Part shown: one piece after another, positions 17,249-25,768 of the stretch
How the letters are laid out: the number at the start of each line of letters is the position of its first letter
Position numbering within the stretch: the first letter of the stretch is position 1
From: Pseudomonadota bacterium
Lineage (GTDB): Bacteria; Pseudomonadota; Alphaproteobacteria; Rhizobiales; Xanthobacteraceae
Assembly: GCA_023422775.1 (NCBI GenBank)
Contig: JAFAGM010000042.1
Coordinates: 24,001-88,000 of the forward strand
DNA: 64,000 nucleotides
Direction of reading: 5' to 3'
The notes under the pieces: model-generated
The model's database searches: none
Told to the model about the DNA's origin: nothing
The model's input: the letters and a program-made list of their open reading frames with translations, nothing else
Position numbers and translations under genes: made by a program

Positions 17249-17674
17249 ATGGCAGATGACGGCAGCGACTTCGCCCGCTCGATGAGCATCGCGACCTCCG
17301 GCCTGCGTGCGCAGGCAGGGCGGATGCGGGTGATCTCCGAAAACATCGCGAATGCGGAGTCCACCGCGCCGACCGCCGCGGGCGATCCGTATCGCCGCAA
17401 GGTGCCGACGTTCTCGTCCGCGCTCGACCGCACGCTGGATGCGCGGGTGGTGACGCTCGGCAAGGTCCGCACCGACCAGTCGGCGTTTCGCATCAAGCAC
17501 GAGCCGAGCAATCCGGCGGCGGATGCCGCGGGCAACGTCAAATATCCGAACGTCAATCCGCTGGTCGAAATGACGGACATGCGCGAGGCGCAGCGTTCCT
17601 ACGAGGCCAACCTCAACATCATCAGCGCCACGCGCCGCATGATCCAGCGAACGCTCGACATCCTCAAGGCCTGA
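17249..17674 (+). CDS. flgC: Flagellar basal-body rod protein FlgC
   Basis: 141 residues. Contains the rod N-terminus (MSIATSGLRAQAGRMRVISENIANAEST) and the C-terminal MREAQRSYEANLNIISATRRMIQRTLDILKA pattern of FlgC. It is a proximal rod subunit next to FlgB and the FliE adaptor. It starts 28 bases after flgB and ends 17 bases before fliE, fitting one transcript. Confidence 0.96.
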   Translation: MADDGSDFARSMSIATSGLRAQAGRMRVISENIANAESTAPTAAGDPYRRKVPTFSSALDRTLDARVVTLGKVRTDQSAFRIKHEPSNPAADAAGNVKYPNVNPLVEMTDMREAQRSYEANLNIISATRRMIQRTLDILKA

Positions 17675-17691
17675 AAAAGGGATCCTGGAAA

Positions 17692-18003
17692 ATGGCTTCA
17701 CCGACAGTTGCCGCAAACGCCTACGCCGCGCTTTCCCGCATCATGGAATCCGGCGGCGCCGAGAAGGGCGGCCAGTCCACCGGCGGCCCGTCCTTCAGCG
17801 CCTTGCTCAAGGATGCGGTGGGCAGCGTGCTGGAAGCGGGCAAGAAATCCGACGCCCAGAGCATGGCGATGAGTTCGGGCAAGGCCAACGTCATGGATGT
17901 CGTGACGGCGGTGGCCGAGACCGATGTCGCGGTGTCGACGCTGGTCTCGGTGCGTGACCGTGTCATCCAGTCCTACGAAGACATTATGAAAATGCCGATC
18001 TGA
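17692..18003 (+). CDS. fliE: Flagellar hook-basal body protein FliE
   Basis: 103 residues. The FliE pattern is seen in FSALLKDAVGSVLEAGKKSD and the C-terminal VVTAVAETDVAVSTLVSVRDRVIQSYEDIMKMPI. FliE joins the MS ring and export gate to the rod. It is followed not directly by fliQ but by a 119-base gap holding a palindromic repeat, which could affect the ratio of rod to export-gate mRNA. Confidence 0.95.
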   Translation: MASPTVAANAYAALSRIMESGGAEKGGQSTGGPSFSALLKDAVGSVLEAGKKSDAQSMAMSSGKANVMDVVTAVAETDVAVSTLVSVRDRVIQSYEDIMKMPI

Positions 18004-18006
18004 AAG

Positions 18007-18103
18007 GTCCTCATCCTGAGGAGCCGGCGCAGCCGGCGTCTCGAAGGATGGCCACGGGCCTCATGGTTCGAGACGGCGCGATGCGCCTCCTCACCATGAG
18101 GGG
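18007..18103. repeat. REP-like mosaic repeat between fliE and fliQ
   Basis: Two inverted half-units: TCCTCATCCTGAGGAG followed by CTCGAAGGATG, and, in opposite sense, CCTCATGGTGAGGAGG with TCTCGAACCATGAGG. This CTCATCCTGAGGAG repeat type is widespread between genes in Bradyrhizobium and Rhodopseudomonas as I recognise it. It would form a strong hairpin in the flagellar transcript. Confidence 0.75.
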
Positions 18104-18122
18104 ATAGAAAGGAAGTTTTGAA

Positions 18123-18386
18123 ATGACCGGTGCAGAAACCCTTGACGTCGCGCGTGATGCGATCTGGACCATCGTGGTGGTGTCGTCGCCGCTGATGGTG
18201 ATGGGCCTTGTGGTCGGCGTCGTGGTGTCGCTGTTCCAGGCGCTGACCCAGATCCAGGAGCAGACGCTGATCTTCGTGCCGAAGATTCTGGCGATGTTCG
18301 TGACGCTGCTGCTGGCGCTGCCGTTCATGGCGGATTCGTTGCACGGCCACATGATGCGGATATCGTCGCGAATCATCGGCGGCTGA
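18123..18386 (+). CDS. fliQ: Flagellar export-gate protein FliQ
   Basis: 87 residues with two membrane helices (IWTIVVVSSPLMVMGLVVGVVVSL and ILAMFVTLLLALPFMADSL) separated by the conserved FQALTQIQEQTLIFVPK loop. FliQ packs around FliP in the type III export gate. GGAAG lies shortly before the ATG. fliR follows after 14 bases. Confidence 0.96.
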   Translation: MTGAETLDVARDAIWTIVVVSSPLMVMGLVVGVVVSLFQALTQIQEQTLIFVPKILAMFVTLLLALPFMADSLHGHMMRISSRIIGG

Positions 18387-18400
18387 TGCATTGTCCATGA

Positions 18401-19171
18401 ATGCGCATCGACATCTCCCTGCTGCCGGCCCTTGCCGCCACCTTCATGCTGGTGTTCGCCCGCGTGGGAGCCATGGTGATGCTGCTGCCGGGTTTCGGCG
18501 AGAGCAACATCCCGGTGCGCATCAAGCTCGGGATCGCGCTGTTGCTGACGCTGATCATCCTGCCGCTGCACCGCTCCGCCTATCAGGTCGATCTGACATC
18601 GATGAGTGCGCTCGGCGTGCTGATGGTGCACGAGATCGTCATCGGCATCGTGCTCGGCGCTACCGCGCGGGTGACGCTGTCGGCGCTGTCGGTCGCGGGC
18701 TCGGTGATCGCCCAGCAACTCGGGCTCGGCTTCGTCACCGCCGTCGACCCGACCCAGGGACAGCAAGGCCTGCTGATCGGCAATTTTCTCACCATCCTCG
18801 GCATGACGCTGCTGTTCGCCACCGACAGCCATCACCTCGTCATCGCGGCGCTGAACGAGAGCTACCGGATCTTCTCGCCGGGCGAGGTGATGCCGAGCGG
18901 CGATGTCGCGGCGCTGGCGACGCGGGCATTTGCCACCGCATTCAAGATCGGCATGCAGCTCTCGGCGCCGTTCCTGGTATTCGGCCTCGTCTTCAATATC
19001 GGCCTTGGCGTGCTGGCGCGGCTGATGCCCGCGATGCAGGTCTATTTCGTCGGCGTGCCGCTGTCGATCATGATCGGCTTCCTGATTTTGGGCCTCGTCC
19101 TCGCGGGGATGATGGGAACCTATCTCGAATACTTCACCGGGGTCATGCACGAGCTGACACCGCTGAAATAG
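18401..19171 (+). CDS. fliR: Flagellar export-gate protein FliR
   Basis: 256 residues with about six hydrophobic segments, starting MRIDISLLPALAATFMLVFAR (first part) and including VMLLPGFGESNIPVRIKLGIAL and APFLVFGLVFNIGLGVLARLMP. FliR completes the FliPQR gate. The ATG is 14 bases after the fliQ stop. It ends 95 bases before flhB. Confidence 0.95.
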   Translation: MRIDISLLPALAATFMLVFARVGAMVMLLPGFGESNIPVRIKLGIALLLTLIILPLHRSAYQVDLTSMSALGVLMVHEIVIGIVLGATARVTLSALSVAGSVIAQQLGLGFVTAVDPTQGQQGLLIGNFLTILGMTLLFATDSHHLVIAALNESYRIFSPGEVMPSGDVAALATRAFATAFKIGMQLSAPFLVFGLVFNIGLGVLARLMPAMQVYFVGVPLSIMIGFLILGLVLAGMMGTYLEYFTGVMHELTPLK

Positions 19172-19266
19172 GCCATCCGGAAGAACGGGTACCGGCTTTG
19201 CCTCGCGACGGACGCGGACCGCGTTTGCGCGGAGATCGCGCCCGGGCGAAAGGCTAGGGCGCCGCG

Positions 19267-20340
19267 GTGGCCGAGGATTCCGACGACAAGACAGAAGACC
19301 CTACGCAAAAGCGTCTCGACGACGCGCATGCGAAGGGTGACGTCGTCAAGAGCCAGGAGGTCAACACCTGGTTCATCATCGCCGGCGGCACGCTGGTGCT
19401 GTCGACGTTCTCGGGGTCGGTGGGCGGTGGCATTCTGGAGCCGCTGCGGAACCTGGTCGCCAATGCGGGCCAGCTTCGCACCGACGGTCCCGCGCTGCTC
19501 GCGCTCGGCAACACGCTCGGCTATGCCACGCTCGGCGCCATCGGCGTGCCGCTGCTGATGCTGGCGATCGCTGCGATCGCCGGCAACATGATCCAGCACC
19601 GGCTGGTGTGGTCCGCCGAATCGCTGACGCCGAAGTTCAGCAAGGTGTCGCCCGCCGCGGGATTCAAGCGCATCTTCGGCAAGCAGGCGCTGGCCAATTT
19701 CGCCAAGGGCCTGTTCAAGCTGGCCGCGCTCGGCGCCGTCATGATGGCCGTGCTCTGGCCGGAGCGCGACCGCCTCGAATCGTTCCTGCGGTTCGACCCT
19801 TCGGCGATCCTGGGCGTCACCACCAGCCTGACGCTGCAGCTGCTGGGAGCGGTCGTGGCGATGCTCGCGGCGGTCGCGATTGCGGACTACTTCTTCCAGT
19901 ACCGCCAATGGTTTGAGCGGCAGAAGATGTCGCTGCAGGAAATCAAGGACGAATACAAGCAGTCCGAAGGCGACCCCCATATCAAGGGCCGGATCCGGCA
20001 GTTGCGGATCGCGCAGATGAAGAAGCGCATGATGGCGTCGGTTCCCAAGGCCAGCGTCATCATCACCAACCCGACCCACTATTCGGTGGCATTGTCCTAC
20101 GACCGCGGCATGTCGGCGCCGGTCTGCGTCGCCAAGGGTGTCGACAACATCGCGTTCAAGATCCGGGAAATCGCCAGGAAGCACGATATTCCGATCGTGG
20201 AGAACGTGCCGCTGGCGCGCGCGCTTTATGCCACCGTCGATATCGACGAGGAGATTCCGGTCGAGCACTATCAGGCGGTCGCCGAGATCATCGGTTACGT
20301 CATGAGCCTCAAGCGCGGCCTTTCGGGGCGGCCGACGTGA
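19267..20340 (+). CDS. flhB: Flagellar export switch protein FlhB
   Basis: 357 residues with a GTG start. N-terminal EDSDDKTEDPTQKRLDDA is the FlhB signature; four membrane helices follow; the cytoplasmic domain holds the self-cleavage motif NPTH with Asn268 (ITNPTHYSVAL). Autocleavage between Asn and Pro switches export from rod/hook to filament substrates. Last flagellar gene of the operon; cckA begins 147 bases later. Confidence 0.96.
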   Translation: MAEDSDDKTEDPTQKRLDDAHAKGDVVKSQEVNTWFIIAGGTLVLSTFSGSVGGGILEPLRNLVANAGQLRTDGPALLALGNTLGYATLGAIGVPLLMLAIAAIAGNMIQHRLVWSAESLTPKFSKVSPAAGFKRIFGKQALANFAKGLFKLAALGAVMMAVLWPERDRLESFLRFDPSAILGVTTSLTLQLLGAVVAMLAAVAIADYFFQYRQWFERQKMSLQEIKDEYKQSEGDPHIKGRIRQLRIAQMKKRMMASVPKASVIITNPTHYSVALSYDRGMSAPVCVAKGVDNIAFKIREIARKHDIPIVENVPLARALYATVDIDEEIPVEHYQAVAEIIGYVMSLKRGLSGRPT

Positions 20341-20487
20341 GGAAACCGGCCAGAAATCGCCTTGAAATGCCTTCAACCTGTCGATTAACCGCCTGATGGA
20401 CTTGCGCTTGCAGGCCCGATTCAGGCACTCAGGAGGGGCGCGCAAACCGGCGCGTGACCTCCATGCCGAAGGGCAGCGCCTCTTGCG

Positions 20488-23049
20488 ATGACCGCCGAAA
20501 CCCATAGTCATCCGCCCACCGAGCCGCTTGCGGCCCACGGATCGGCGCGGCGCGGCGGCAGCATCGTGATGGTGCTGCTGGTGGCGGCCGGAATCGTCGC
20601 GGTGGCAGTGGCGCTGATGACCATCGGCCGCGCCCAGGCCCAGCCCTATATCCTCGGCCTGCTGGCGCTGCTCGCGATGGTCGGGCTGTTCAATTTGTTC
20701 GCCTTCGCCGCCGGCATCGTCCGCTTCACCGACCGCACCGCCGACGATCCCGTGATAGGCCGCATCGCCGACCATTCCCATGACGGGTTGGCAGTGACTG
20801 ACCCCAAGGGGCACATCGTCTATTCCAATGCCGCCTATCTCGCGCTGACGGGGGCGGCGACGGCGCAGGACGTGCGGCCGGTCGAGCGCGTCTTCATCGG
20901 CAATCCCGACGTCTCCGAGGCGGTGTTCCGTCTGCTCAAGGCGGCGCGCGAGGGCAGGCGGCAGCAGGAAGAGGTCCGCATCGCGGGCAACGAAGGCGCG
21001 CACGGCCGCTGGCTCAGGATGCGGGTTCGCCCGCTTGGCCAAGGCAAGCGCGAGGCCAAATACGCGGTGTGGTCGATCGCCGACATCACGCGGGACCGCG
21101 AGCGCCAGGAGGACGTGTTCAAGGAACTGCAGCACGCGATCGAATATCTCGATCATGCCCCGTGCGGCTTCTTCTCGGTCAGTCCGGCCGGCGACGTCAT
21201 CTACGTCAACGCGACGCTGGCGAACTGGCTCGATCACGACCTTGCCGAAATCGGATCGGGCGGGCTGAAGCTCGCCGACATCGTCTCGGGCGACGGCGCG
21301 GCGCTGCTGACCTCGATCGTGGCGGTACCGGGCGAGGTCAAGACCGAAGTGTTCGACATCGACCTGCGCATGCGCGGCGGCAAGACCATGCCGGTGCGGC
21401 TCTATCACAAGCTCGCCTTCGGCGCCGACGGTGCGCCCGGCGCCTCGCGGACGTTGGTGATCAGCCGCGCGCGCGACGAACATTCCGACCCCGAGCGCGC
21501 CGCCGAAGTCCGCTTCATGCGGTTCTTCGACCATACGCCGATGGCGATTGCGACCGTCGACCGCGGCGGCGCGGTGGTTCGGGCCAATGCCCGCTTCGCC
21601 AAGCTGGCGCAAAGCCTCAGCCCGGACGGTGCGGCGAACAAGTCGATCTTCCGCGCGGTCAATGCGCGCGACCGCAACCTCCTGATCGCAGCGATCAACC
21701 GGGCGGCGGAGGGGCAGGGAGACATCGAACCGGTCGAGGCCATGCTCGACGGCGCCAAGGAGCGCTGGGGGCAGTTCTTCGTCACCGCGGTCGAGGAAGA
21801 CGAGCGCGACACCGAAGCGGCCATCGTCTATCTGCTGGAGACCACCGAGCGGCGCACGCTGGAAAACCAGATCAACCAGTCGCAGAAGATGGACATGGTC
21901 GGCCAGCTCGCCGGCGGCATCGCCCATGACTTCAACAACGTGCTGTCCGCCATCATGATGGCGAACGACTTCCTGCTGAACGCGCACAAGCCGACCGATC
22001 CGTCGTTCCAGGACATCATGCAGATCAAGCAGAATGCGACCCGCGCCGCGACGCTGGTGCGGCAGTTGCTCGCGTTCTCGCGCCGCCAGACGCTGCGGCC
22101 GCAGGTGCTCGGCCTCGGTGACGCCTTGTCCGATCTCACCATGCTGCTGCGGCGGCTGATTGGCGAAAAGGTCAAGCTCGACCTCTTGCACGGCCGCGAT
22201 CTCTGGCCGGTCAAGGTCGACGTCTCCCAGTTCGAGCAGGTGATCGTCAATCTCGCCGTCAACGCCCGCGACGCGATGCCCGACGGCGGCAAGCTGACGG
22301 TGAAGACGGCGAACGTCACGGCCGATGAATCCGCACAGCTATCCTACAAGGGACTGCCGGTCGCCGACTACGTGCGGATCGACATCGCCGATACCGGCAC
22401 CGGAATCCCGGCCGATATCGTCGACAAGATCTTCGAGCCGTTCTTCTCGACCAAGGAAGTCGGCAAGGGCACCGGGCTCGGCCTCTCGACGGTATATGGC
22501 ATCGTCAAGCAGACCGGCGGCTTCGTGTATGTCGACTCGACGCCGGGAGAGGGCACCACGTTCCGCATCTTCCTGCCGCGGCACCGTCCCGAACTGGAAG
22601 CCCAGCCCGAAGCGCCGGCCGCTGCCGGCACGGCAAAGGACCCGGCGATCGCGCCTCCGAAGCCGCGGCCGGACCTGACCGGGCAGGGCACCATCCTGCT
22701 CGTCGAGGACGAGGACGGCTTGCGGTCGCTGAACGCGCGCGGCCTGCGCTCGCGGGGCTACAGCGTGATCGAGGCTTCCAACGGCATCGAGGCGATGGAG
22801 GCGCTGGACGAGAAGGACGGTGCCGTCGATCTCGTCGTGTCCGACGTGGTGATGCCGGAAATGGACGGCCCGACGCTGCTGCGCGAAATGCGCAAGCGGA
22901 ACCCGAATCTGAAGATCATCTTCGTCTCGGGCTATGCCGAAGAAGCCTTCGACAAGAGCCTGCCGGAGAACGAGCAATTCGCCTTCCTGCCCAAGCCGTT
23001 TGCGCTGAGCGCGCTGGTGGAGAAGGTGAAGGAGACCATGACGGCATAA
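20488..23049 (+). CDS. cckA: Cell-cycle hybrid histidine kinase CckA
   Basis: 853 residues. Two N-terminal membrane helices (about 20-75), then PAS-like sensor segments, a HisKA domain with His480 in GGIAHDFNNVLSAI, a HATPase domain (NLAVNARDAMPDGG, DTGTGIPADI, GKGTGLGLSTVYGI) and a C-terminal receiver with Asp786 (SDVVMPEMDG). This matches CckA, which feeds phosphate through ChpT to CtrA and so controls cell cycle and class II flagellar genes. Its position after flhB and the CtrA boxes nearby fit that circuit. It may have its own promoter in the 147-base gap. Confidence 0.95.
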   Translation: MTAETHSHPPTEPLAAHGSARRGGSIVMVLLVAAGIVAVAVALMTIGRAQAQPYILGLLALLAMVGLFNLFAFAAGIVRFTDRTADDPVIGRIADHSHDGLAVTDPKGHIVYSNAAYLALTGAATAQDVRPVERVFIGNPDVSEAVFRLLKAAREGRRQQEEVRIAGNEGAHGRWLRMRVRPLGQGKREAKYAVWSIADITRDRERQEDVFKELQHAIEYLDHAPCGFFSVSPAGDVIYVNATLANWLDHDLAEIGSGGLKLADIVSGDGAALLTSIVAVPGEVKTEVFDIDLRMRGGKTMPVRLYHKLAFGADGAPGASRTLVISRARDEHSDPERAAEVRFMRFFDHTPMAIATVDRGGAVVRANARFAKLAQSLSPDGAANKSIFRAVNARDRNLLIAAINRAAEGQGDIEPVEAMLDGAKERWGQFFVTAVEEDERDTEAAIVYLLETTERRTLENQINQSQKMDMVGQLAGGIAHDFNNVLSAIMMANDFLLNAHKPTDPSFQDIMQIKQNATRAATLVRQLLAFSRRQTLRPQVLGLGDALSDLTMLLRRLIGEKVKLDLLHGRDLWPVKVDVSQFEQVIVNLAVNARDAMPDGGKLTVKTANVTADESAQLSYKGLPVADYVRIDIADTGTGIPADIVDKIFEPFFSTKEVGKGTGLGLSTVYGIVKQTGGFVYVDSTPGEGTTFRIFLPRHRPELEAQPEAPAAAGTAKDPAIAPPKPRPDLTGQGTILLVEDEDGLRSLNARGLRSRGYSVIEASNGIEAMEALDEKDGAVDLVVSDVVMPEMDGPTLLREMRKRNPNLKIIFVSGYAEEAFDKSLPENEQFAFLPKPFALSALVEKVKETMTA

Positions 23050-23239
23050 CTTCTGACCGGGGGACGTCCGGAGCGGCCAAGCATGCTGCCGGTTAAGTCA
23101 GGGTAAGCAGTTCACAGCCATAACGTCACATCCCCGCGACCGAGCGCCGCAGCGGTGCGTCTCTATGGCGGCTTCACTTTTGGGCGACCCTGCCCATCTT
23201 AGGGGCACTTCCCCAATACCGGGGAACGAGGAAAAACAC

Positions 23240-24229
23240 ATGAATTTCACGCAGACTGCGCGCGGAATTGTACGGACGATCGCCCTGATGATGGCGGTGG
23301 CGGTTCCGCTGGCGATCACGATCGAGGCGGCTGACGCCCGCGTGGGCCGCGGCGGCAGCTTCGGTTCGCGGGGAGCGAAGACCTTTTCGGCACCCCCGAG
23401 CACGACCACCGCTCCGGGTACGGCGCAACCGATGAACCGCACCTTTACCCAGCCGGGCAGCCCCGCGGCGGGCGCACCGGCTGCTGGCGCGGCCAGCAAG
23501 GGCGGCTTCTTCAACCGGCCCGGCATGGGTATGCTCGGCGGCCTCGCCGCGGGCTTCCTTGGCGCGGGCCTGCTCGGCATGCTGTTCGGCGGCGGTTTGT
23601 TCTCCGGCCTGGGCAGCCTGTCGTCGATCATCGGCCTGCTGCTGCAGGTCGGACTGATCATCCTGGTGGTGCGGCTCGCGATGTCGTGGTGGCAGCGCCG
23701 CCATACACCGGCATCCGCCTATGCGACCGGGCCCGCTGCCGGTACCGGTGGGCCGGCCGAAGGCCCCGGCGCCCAGACCAGCTTCCGCTCCGGAATGGGC
23801 TTCGGACTGGGATCGAGCCAGCCCGCGCCGGAAATCCAGCCGGCCGACTATGAGGCGTTCGAGCGGCTGCTTGGCGAAGTCCAGACCGCGTGGTCGAACG
23901 AGGATGTCGCCAAACTGCATACGCTGGCGACGCCCGAGATGGTGTCCTACTTCTCCAAGGATCTCGAGGAGAACAAGGCCAGCAACGACGTCAACAAGGT
24001 GAGCGACGTCAAGCTGCTGCAGGGCGACCTCGCCGAAGCCTGGCGCGAAGGCGAAACCGATTACGCCAGCGTGGCGATGCGGTTCTCGCTGGTCGACAAG
24101 ACCCTGGAACGCACCACCGGCCGTCTGGTCGCGGGCAGCGAGACGCCGACCGAAGCCACCGAGGTGTGGACCTTCGCCCGGCGGCGCGGCGGCGACTGGG
24201 AACTCTCCGCGATCCAGCAGACCAGCTGA
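23240..24229 (+). CDS. Tim44-like domain exported or membrane protein
   Basis: 329 residues from ATG 23240, with GAGGAAAA upstream. Signal-like N-terminus, then a Ser/Thr/Pro/Gly-rich region, a Gly-rich membrane segment (MLGGLAAGFLGAGLLGMLFGGG) and a second hydrophobic helix (LLLQVGLIILVVRLAM). The last 140 residues (DYEAFERLLGEVQTAWSNED, MVSYFSKDLEEN, EVWTFARRRGGDWELSAIQQ) form a Tim44-like domain. In bacteria this domain is found in inner-membrane proteins of unclear role. A strong terminator follows. Confidence 0.85.
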   Translation: MNFTQTARGIVRTIALMMAVAVPLAITIEAADARVGRGGSFGSRGAKTFSAPPSTTTAPGTAQPMNRTFTQPGSPAAGAPAAGAASKGGFFNRPGMGMLGGLAAGFLGAGLLGMLFGGGLFSGLGSLSSIIGLLLQVGLIILVVRLAMSWWQRRHTPASAYATGPAAGTGGPAEGPGAQTSFRSGMGFGLGSSQPAPEIQPADYEAFERLLGEVQTAWSNEDVAKLHTLATPEMVSYFSKDLEENKASNDVNKVSDVKLLQGDLAEAWREGETDYASVAMRFSLVDKTLERTTGRLVAGSETPTEATEVWTFARRRGGDWELSAIQQTS

Positions 24230-24250
24230 TCGCCACAACGTGACAGGGAA

Positions 24251-24281
24251 GGCGCCGCGGTTCGCTCCGCGGCGCCTTTTT
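24251..24281 (+). terminator. Rho-independent terminator
   Basis: Perfect 10-bp stem GGCGCCGCGG / CCGCGGCGCC with a six-base loop, followed by five T. It lies 21 bases after the Tim44-like gene and separates it from the lectin-like gene. Confidence 0.9.
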
Positions 24282-24369
24282 CATTGCGAGTATGCCGATC
24301 CATTTCGCGCGGAATAATCGTCGCCGCGATGTGTTGAACGCCAACGAACAAGAAACAGGGAGAAACGAC

Positions 24370-25053
24370 ATGAACAGCTTCCTCAGGGTGATCTCGCCTG
24401 CCTGCCTTGCGCTTGCGGCCATATCGGTGCTCGCCGGCGCGCCTGCGCAGGCGCAATCGGCCGATACTAGTTTCTTCCTGACCAGCAACGGCATCGGCAA
24501 TGGCGGCAATCTCGGTGGCCTTGCAGGCGCCGACAATCACTGCCAGACGCTGGCGCAGGCTGCAGGCGCGGGCGGAAAGACCTGGCGCGCCTATCTCTCC
24601 ACGCAGGCGGCCGACGGTGCGCCGGCCGTCAATGCGCGCGATCGCGTCGGCAAGGGACCGTGGCAGAATGCCAAGGGCACGGTGGTCGCCAGGGATGTCG
24701 CCGACCTGCACAGTGCGAACAACAACCTCACCAAGCAGACCGCGCTGAGCGAGAAGGGCGAGGTAATCAACGGCCGCGGCGATTCGCCGAACCGCCACGA
24801 CGTGCTGACGGGATCGCAGGCGGACGGCACCGCGTTCGCCTCCGGCGAGGATCGCACCTGCAGGAACTGGACGAGTTCGACGCAAGGCGCGGCGATGGTC
24901 GGACATTCCGACCGCCTCGGCCTGCGCGACGACGACGCCTCGAAATCCTGGAACACGTCGCATCCCTCGCGCGGTCCCGATGGCGGCTGCTCGCAGGCCG
25001 ACCTGAGGAGCACCGGCGGCGACGGACTGTTGTATTGCTTCGCGGCGAACTGA
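24370..25053 (+). CDS. Exported lectin-like protein
   Basis: 227 residues from ATG 24370 (GGGAGAAA ribosome site). Signal peptide ends near PAQAQS. The mature part (FFLTSNGIGNGGNLGGLAGADNHC, WRAYLST, CRNWTSSTQGAAMVGHSDR, CSQADLRSTGGDGLLYCFA) resembles the endostatin/NC10 C-type-lectin-like fold often annotated as lectin in Bradyrhizobium. Four conserved Cys could form two disulfides in the periplasm or outside the cell. Ligand unknown. Confidence 0.75.
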   Translation: MNSFLRVISPACLALAAISVLAGAPAQAQSADTSFFLTSNGIGNGGNLGGLAGADNHCQTLAQAAGAGGKTWRAYLSTQAADGAPAVNARDRVGKGPWQNAKGTVVARDVADLHSANNNLTKQTALSEKGEVINGRGDSPNRHDVLTGSQADGTAFASGEDRTCRNWTSSTQGAAMVGHSDRLGLRDDDASKSWNTSHPSRGPDGGCSQADLRSTGGDGLLYCFAAN

Positions 25054-25065
25054 CGGGGGAGAGGT

Positions 25066-25103
25066 GCGTGGTCCGGGTTGGGCTTCGCTTCCCCGGGCCA
25101 CGC
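25066..25103. terminator. Hairpin between convergent genes
   Basis: GCGTGGTCCGGG (25066-25077) pairs with CCCGGGCCACGC (25092-25103) with one G-T wobble or mismatch. It sits between the lectin gene and the convergent DUF3606 gene and could stop transcription both ways, although a T-run is poor. Confidence 0.55.
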
Positions 25104-25110
25104 ATTCCGG

Positions 25111-25539
25111 CTAGGCGGCCTTTTTCTTCGCGCGCTTCTTGGCGGTCTTTCTGACGGCTTTCTTTGAAGTCTTCTTGGCGCTCTTCTTCTTCTTCTTCTT
25201 CTTGCCGCCGGCAAGGTAGGCGCCGACGTTTTTCGACGAATGACCGACGGCCGCGACTGCGGCTTTCAGTTTGGCCGGCGTGACCTTGAATTTCTTCGAC
25301 CAGTAGCTGACTTCGTAAGGCTGGCTCACCGCGATCCGTGCGCGGTCGGCGGCCTTGTGCTTCTGCAGTTTGAGATAGGCCTCGACGTTCTTCGCGGAGC
25401 GTCCAGCCTTCTTGACGGCGGTCTTCAGTTTAGCCGGCGTGATCTTGAATTTCTTCGACCAGTAGGCGACCTCGTAAGGCTCGCTCAACGCGATCAGCCC
25501 ACGATCCGCTCCGCCGCGCTTCTTCTTGTCGTCCGCCAT
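25111..25539 (-). CDS. Tandem DUF3606 protein with lysine-rich tail
   Basis: 142 residues from ATG 25539, with AGGAGAACGG before it. Two copies of a DUF3606-like unit are clear: YEVAYWSKKFKITPAKLKTAV and YEVSYWSKKFKVTPAKLKAAV, each followed by a short helix ending in AYL. The last 35 residues are nearly all Lys, Ala, Ser, Thr and Arg, as in bacterial histone-H1-like proteins; seven Lys in a row are encoded by a (CTT)n tract on the plus strand (25181-25203). The DUF unit resembles a helix-extended-loop-helix fold, so nucleic-acid binding is a reasonable inference. Confidence 0.8.
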   Translation of the reverse strand: MADDKKKRGGADRGLIALSEPYEVAYWSKKFKITPAKLKTAVKKAGRSAKNVEAYLKLQKHKAADRARIAVSQPYEVSYWSKKFKVTPAKLKAAVAAVGHSSKNVGAYLAGGKKKKKKKSAKKTSKKAVRKTAKKRAKKKAA

Positions 25540-25768
25540 CCCGTTCTCCTGTAATGTTGATAATTCGACGCCTGAAAACGCGAGCAGCGTAACATGCTCC
25601 TTCGCATTCGGACAGATTTTGGCTGTGGAGATCTGTGCGTTCGGCCGACGATGTTTGGCGTGACGCGCTACGCCGCCGCTGTCGCCCGTTCCCGGGGATC
25701 GACGTGACGAACCGGAACGGGAATGATCTGCTAGGATTGTCAGATGGCCCGCAAGGAGGCGCAAGCCG

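Noticed and set aside
19120..22191. 1,023-codon minus-strand frame opposite fliR, flhB and cckA
   Set aside because: It overlaps three certain genes and encodes a His/Asp/Arg/Gln-rich low-complexity sequence; a shadow frame.
23092..23107. Near-CtrA box TTAAGTCAGGGTAAG upstream of the Tim44-like gene
   Set aside because: The second half-site deviates from TTAA and it lies about 140 bases from the start, so it is not strong enough to report as a site.
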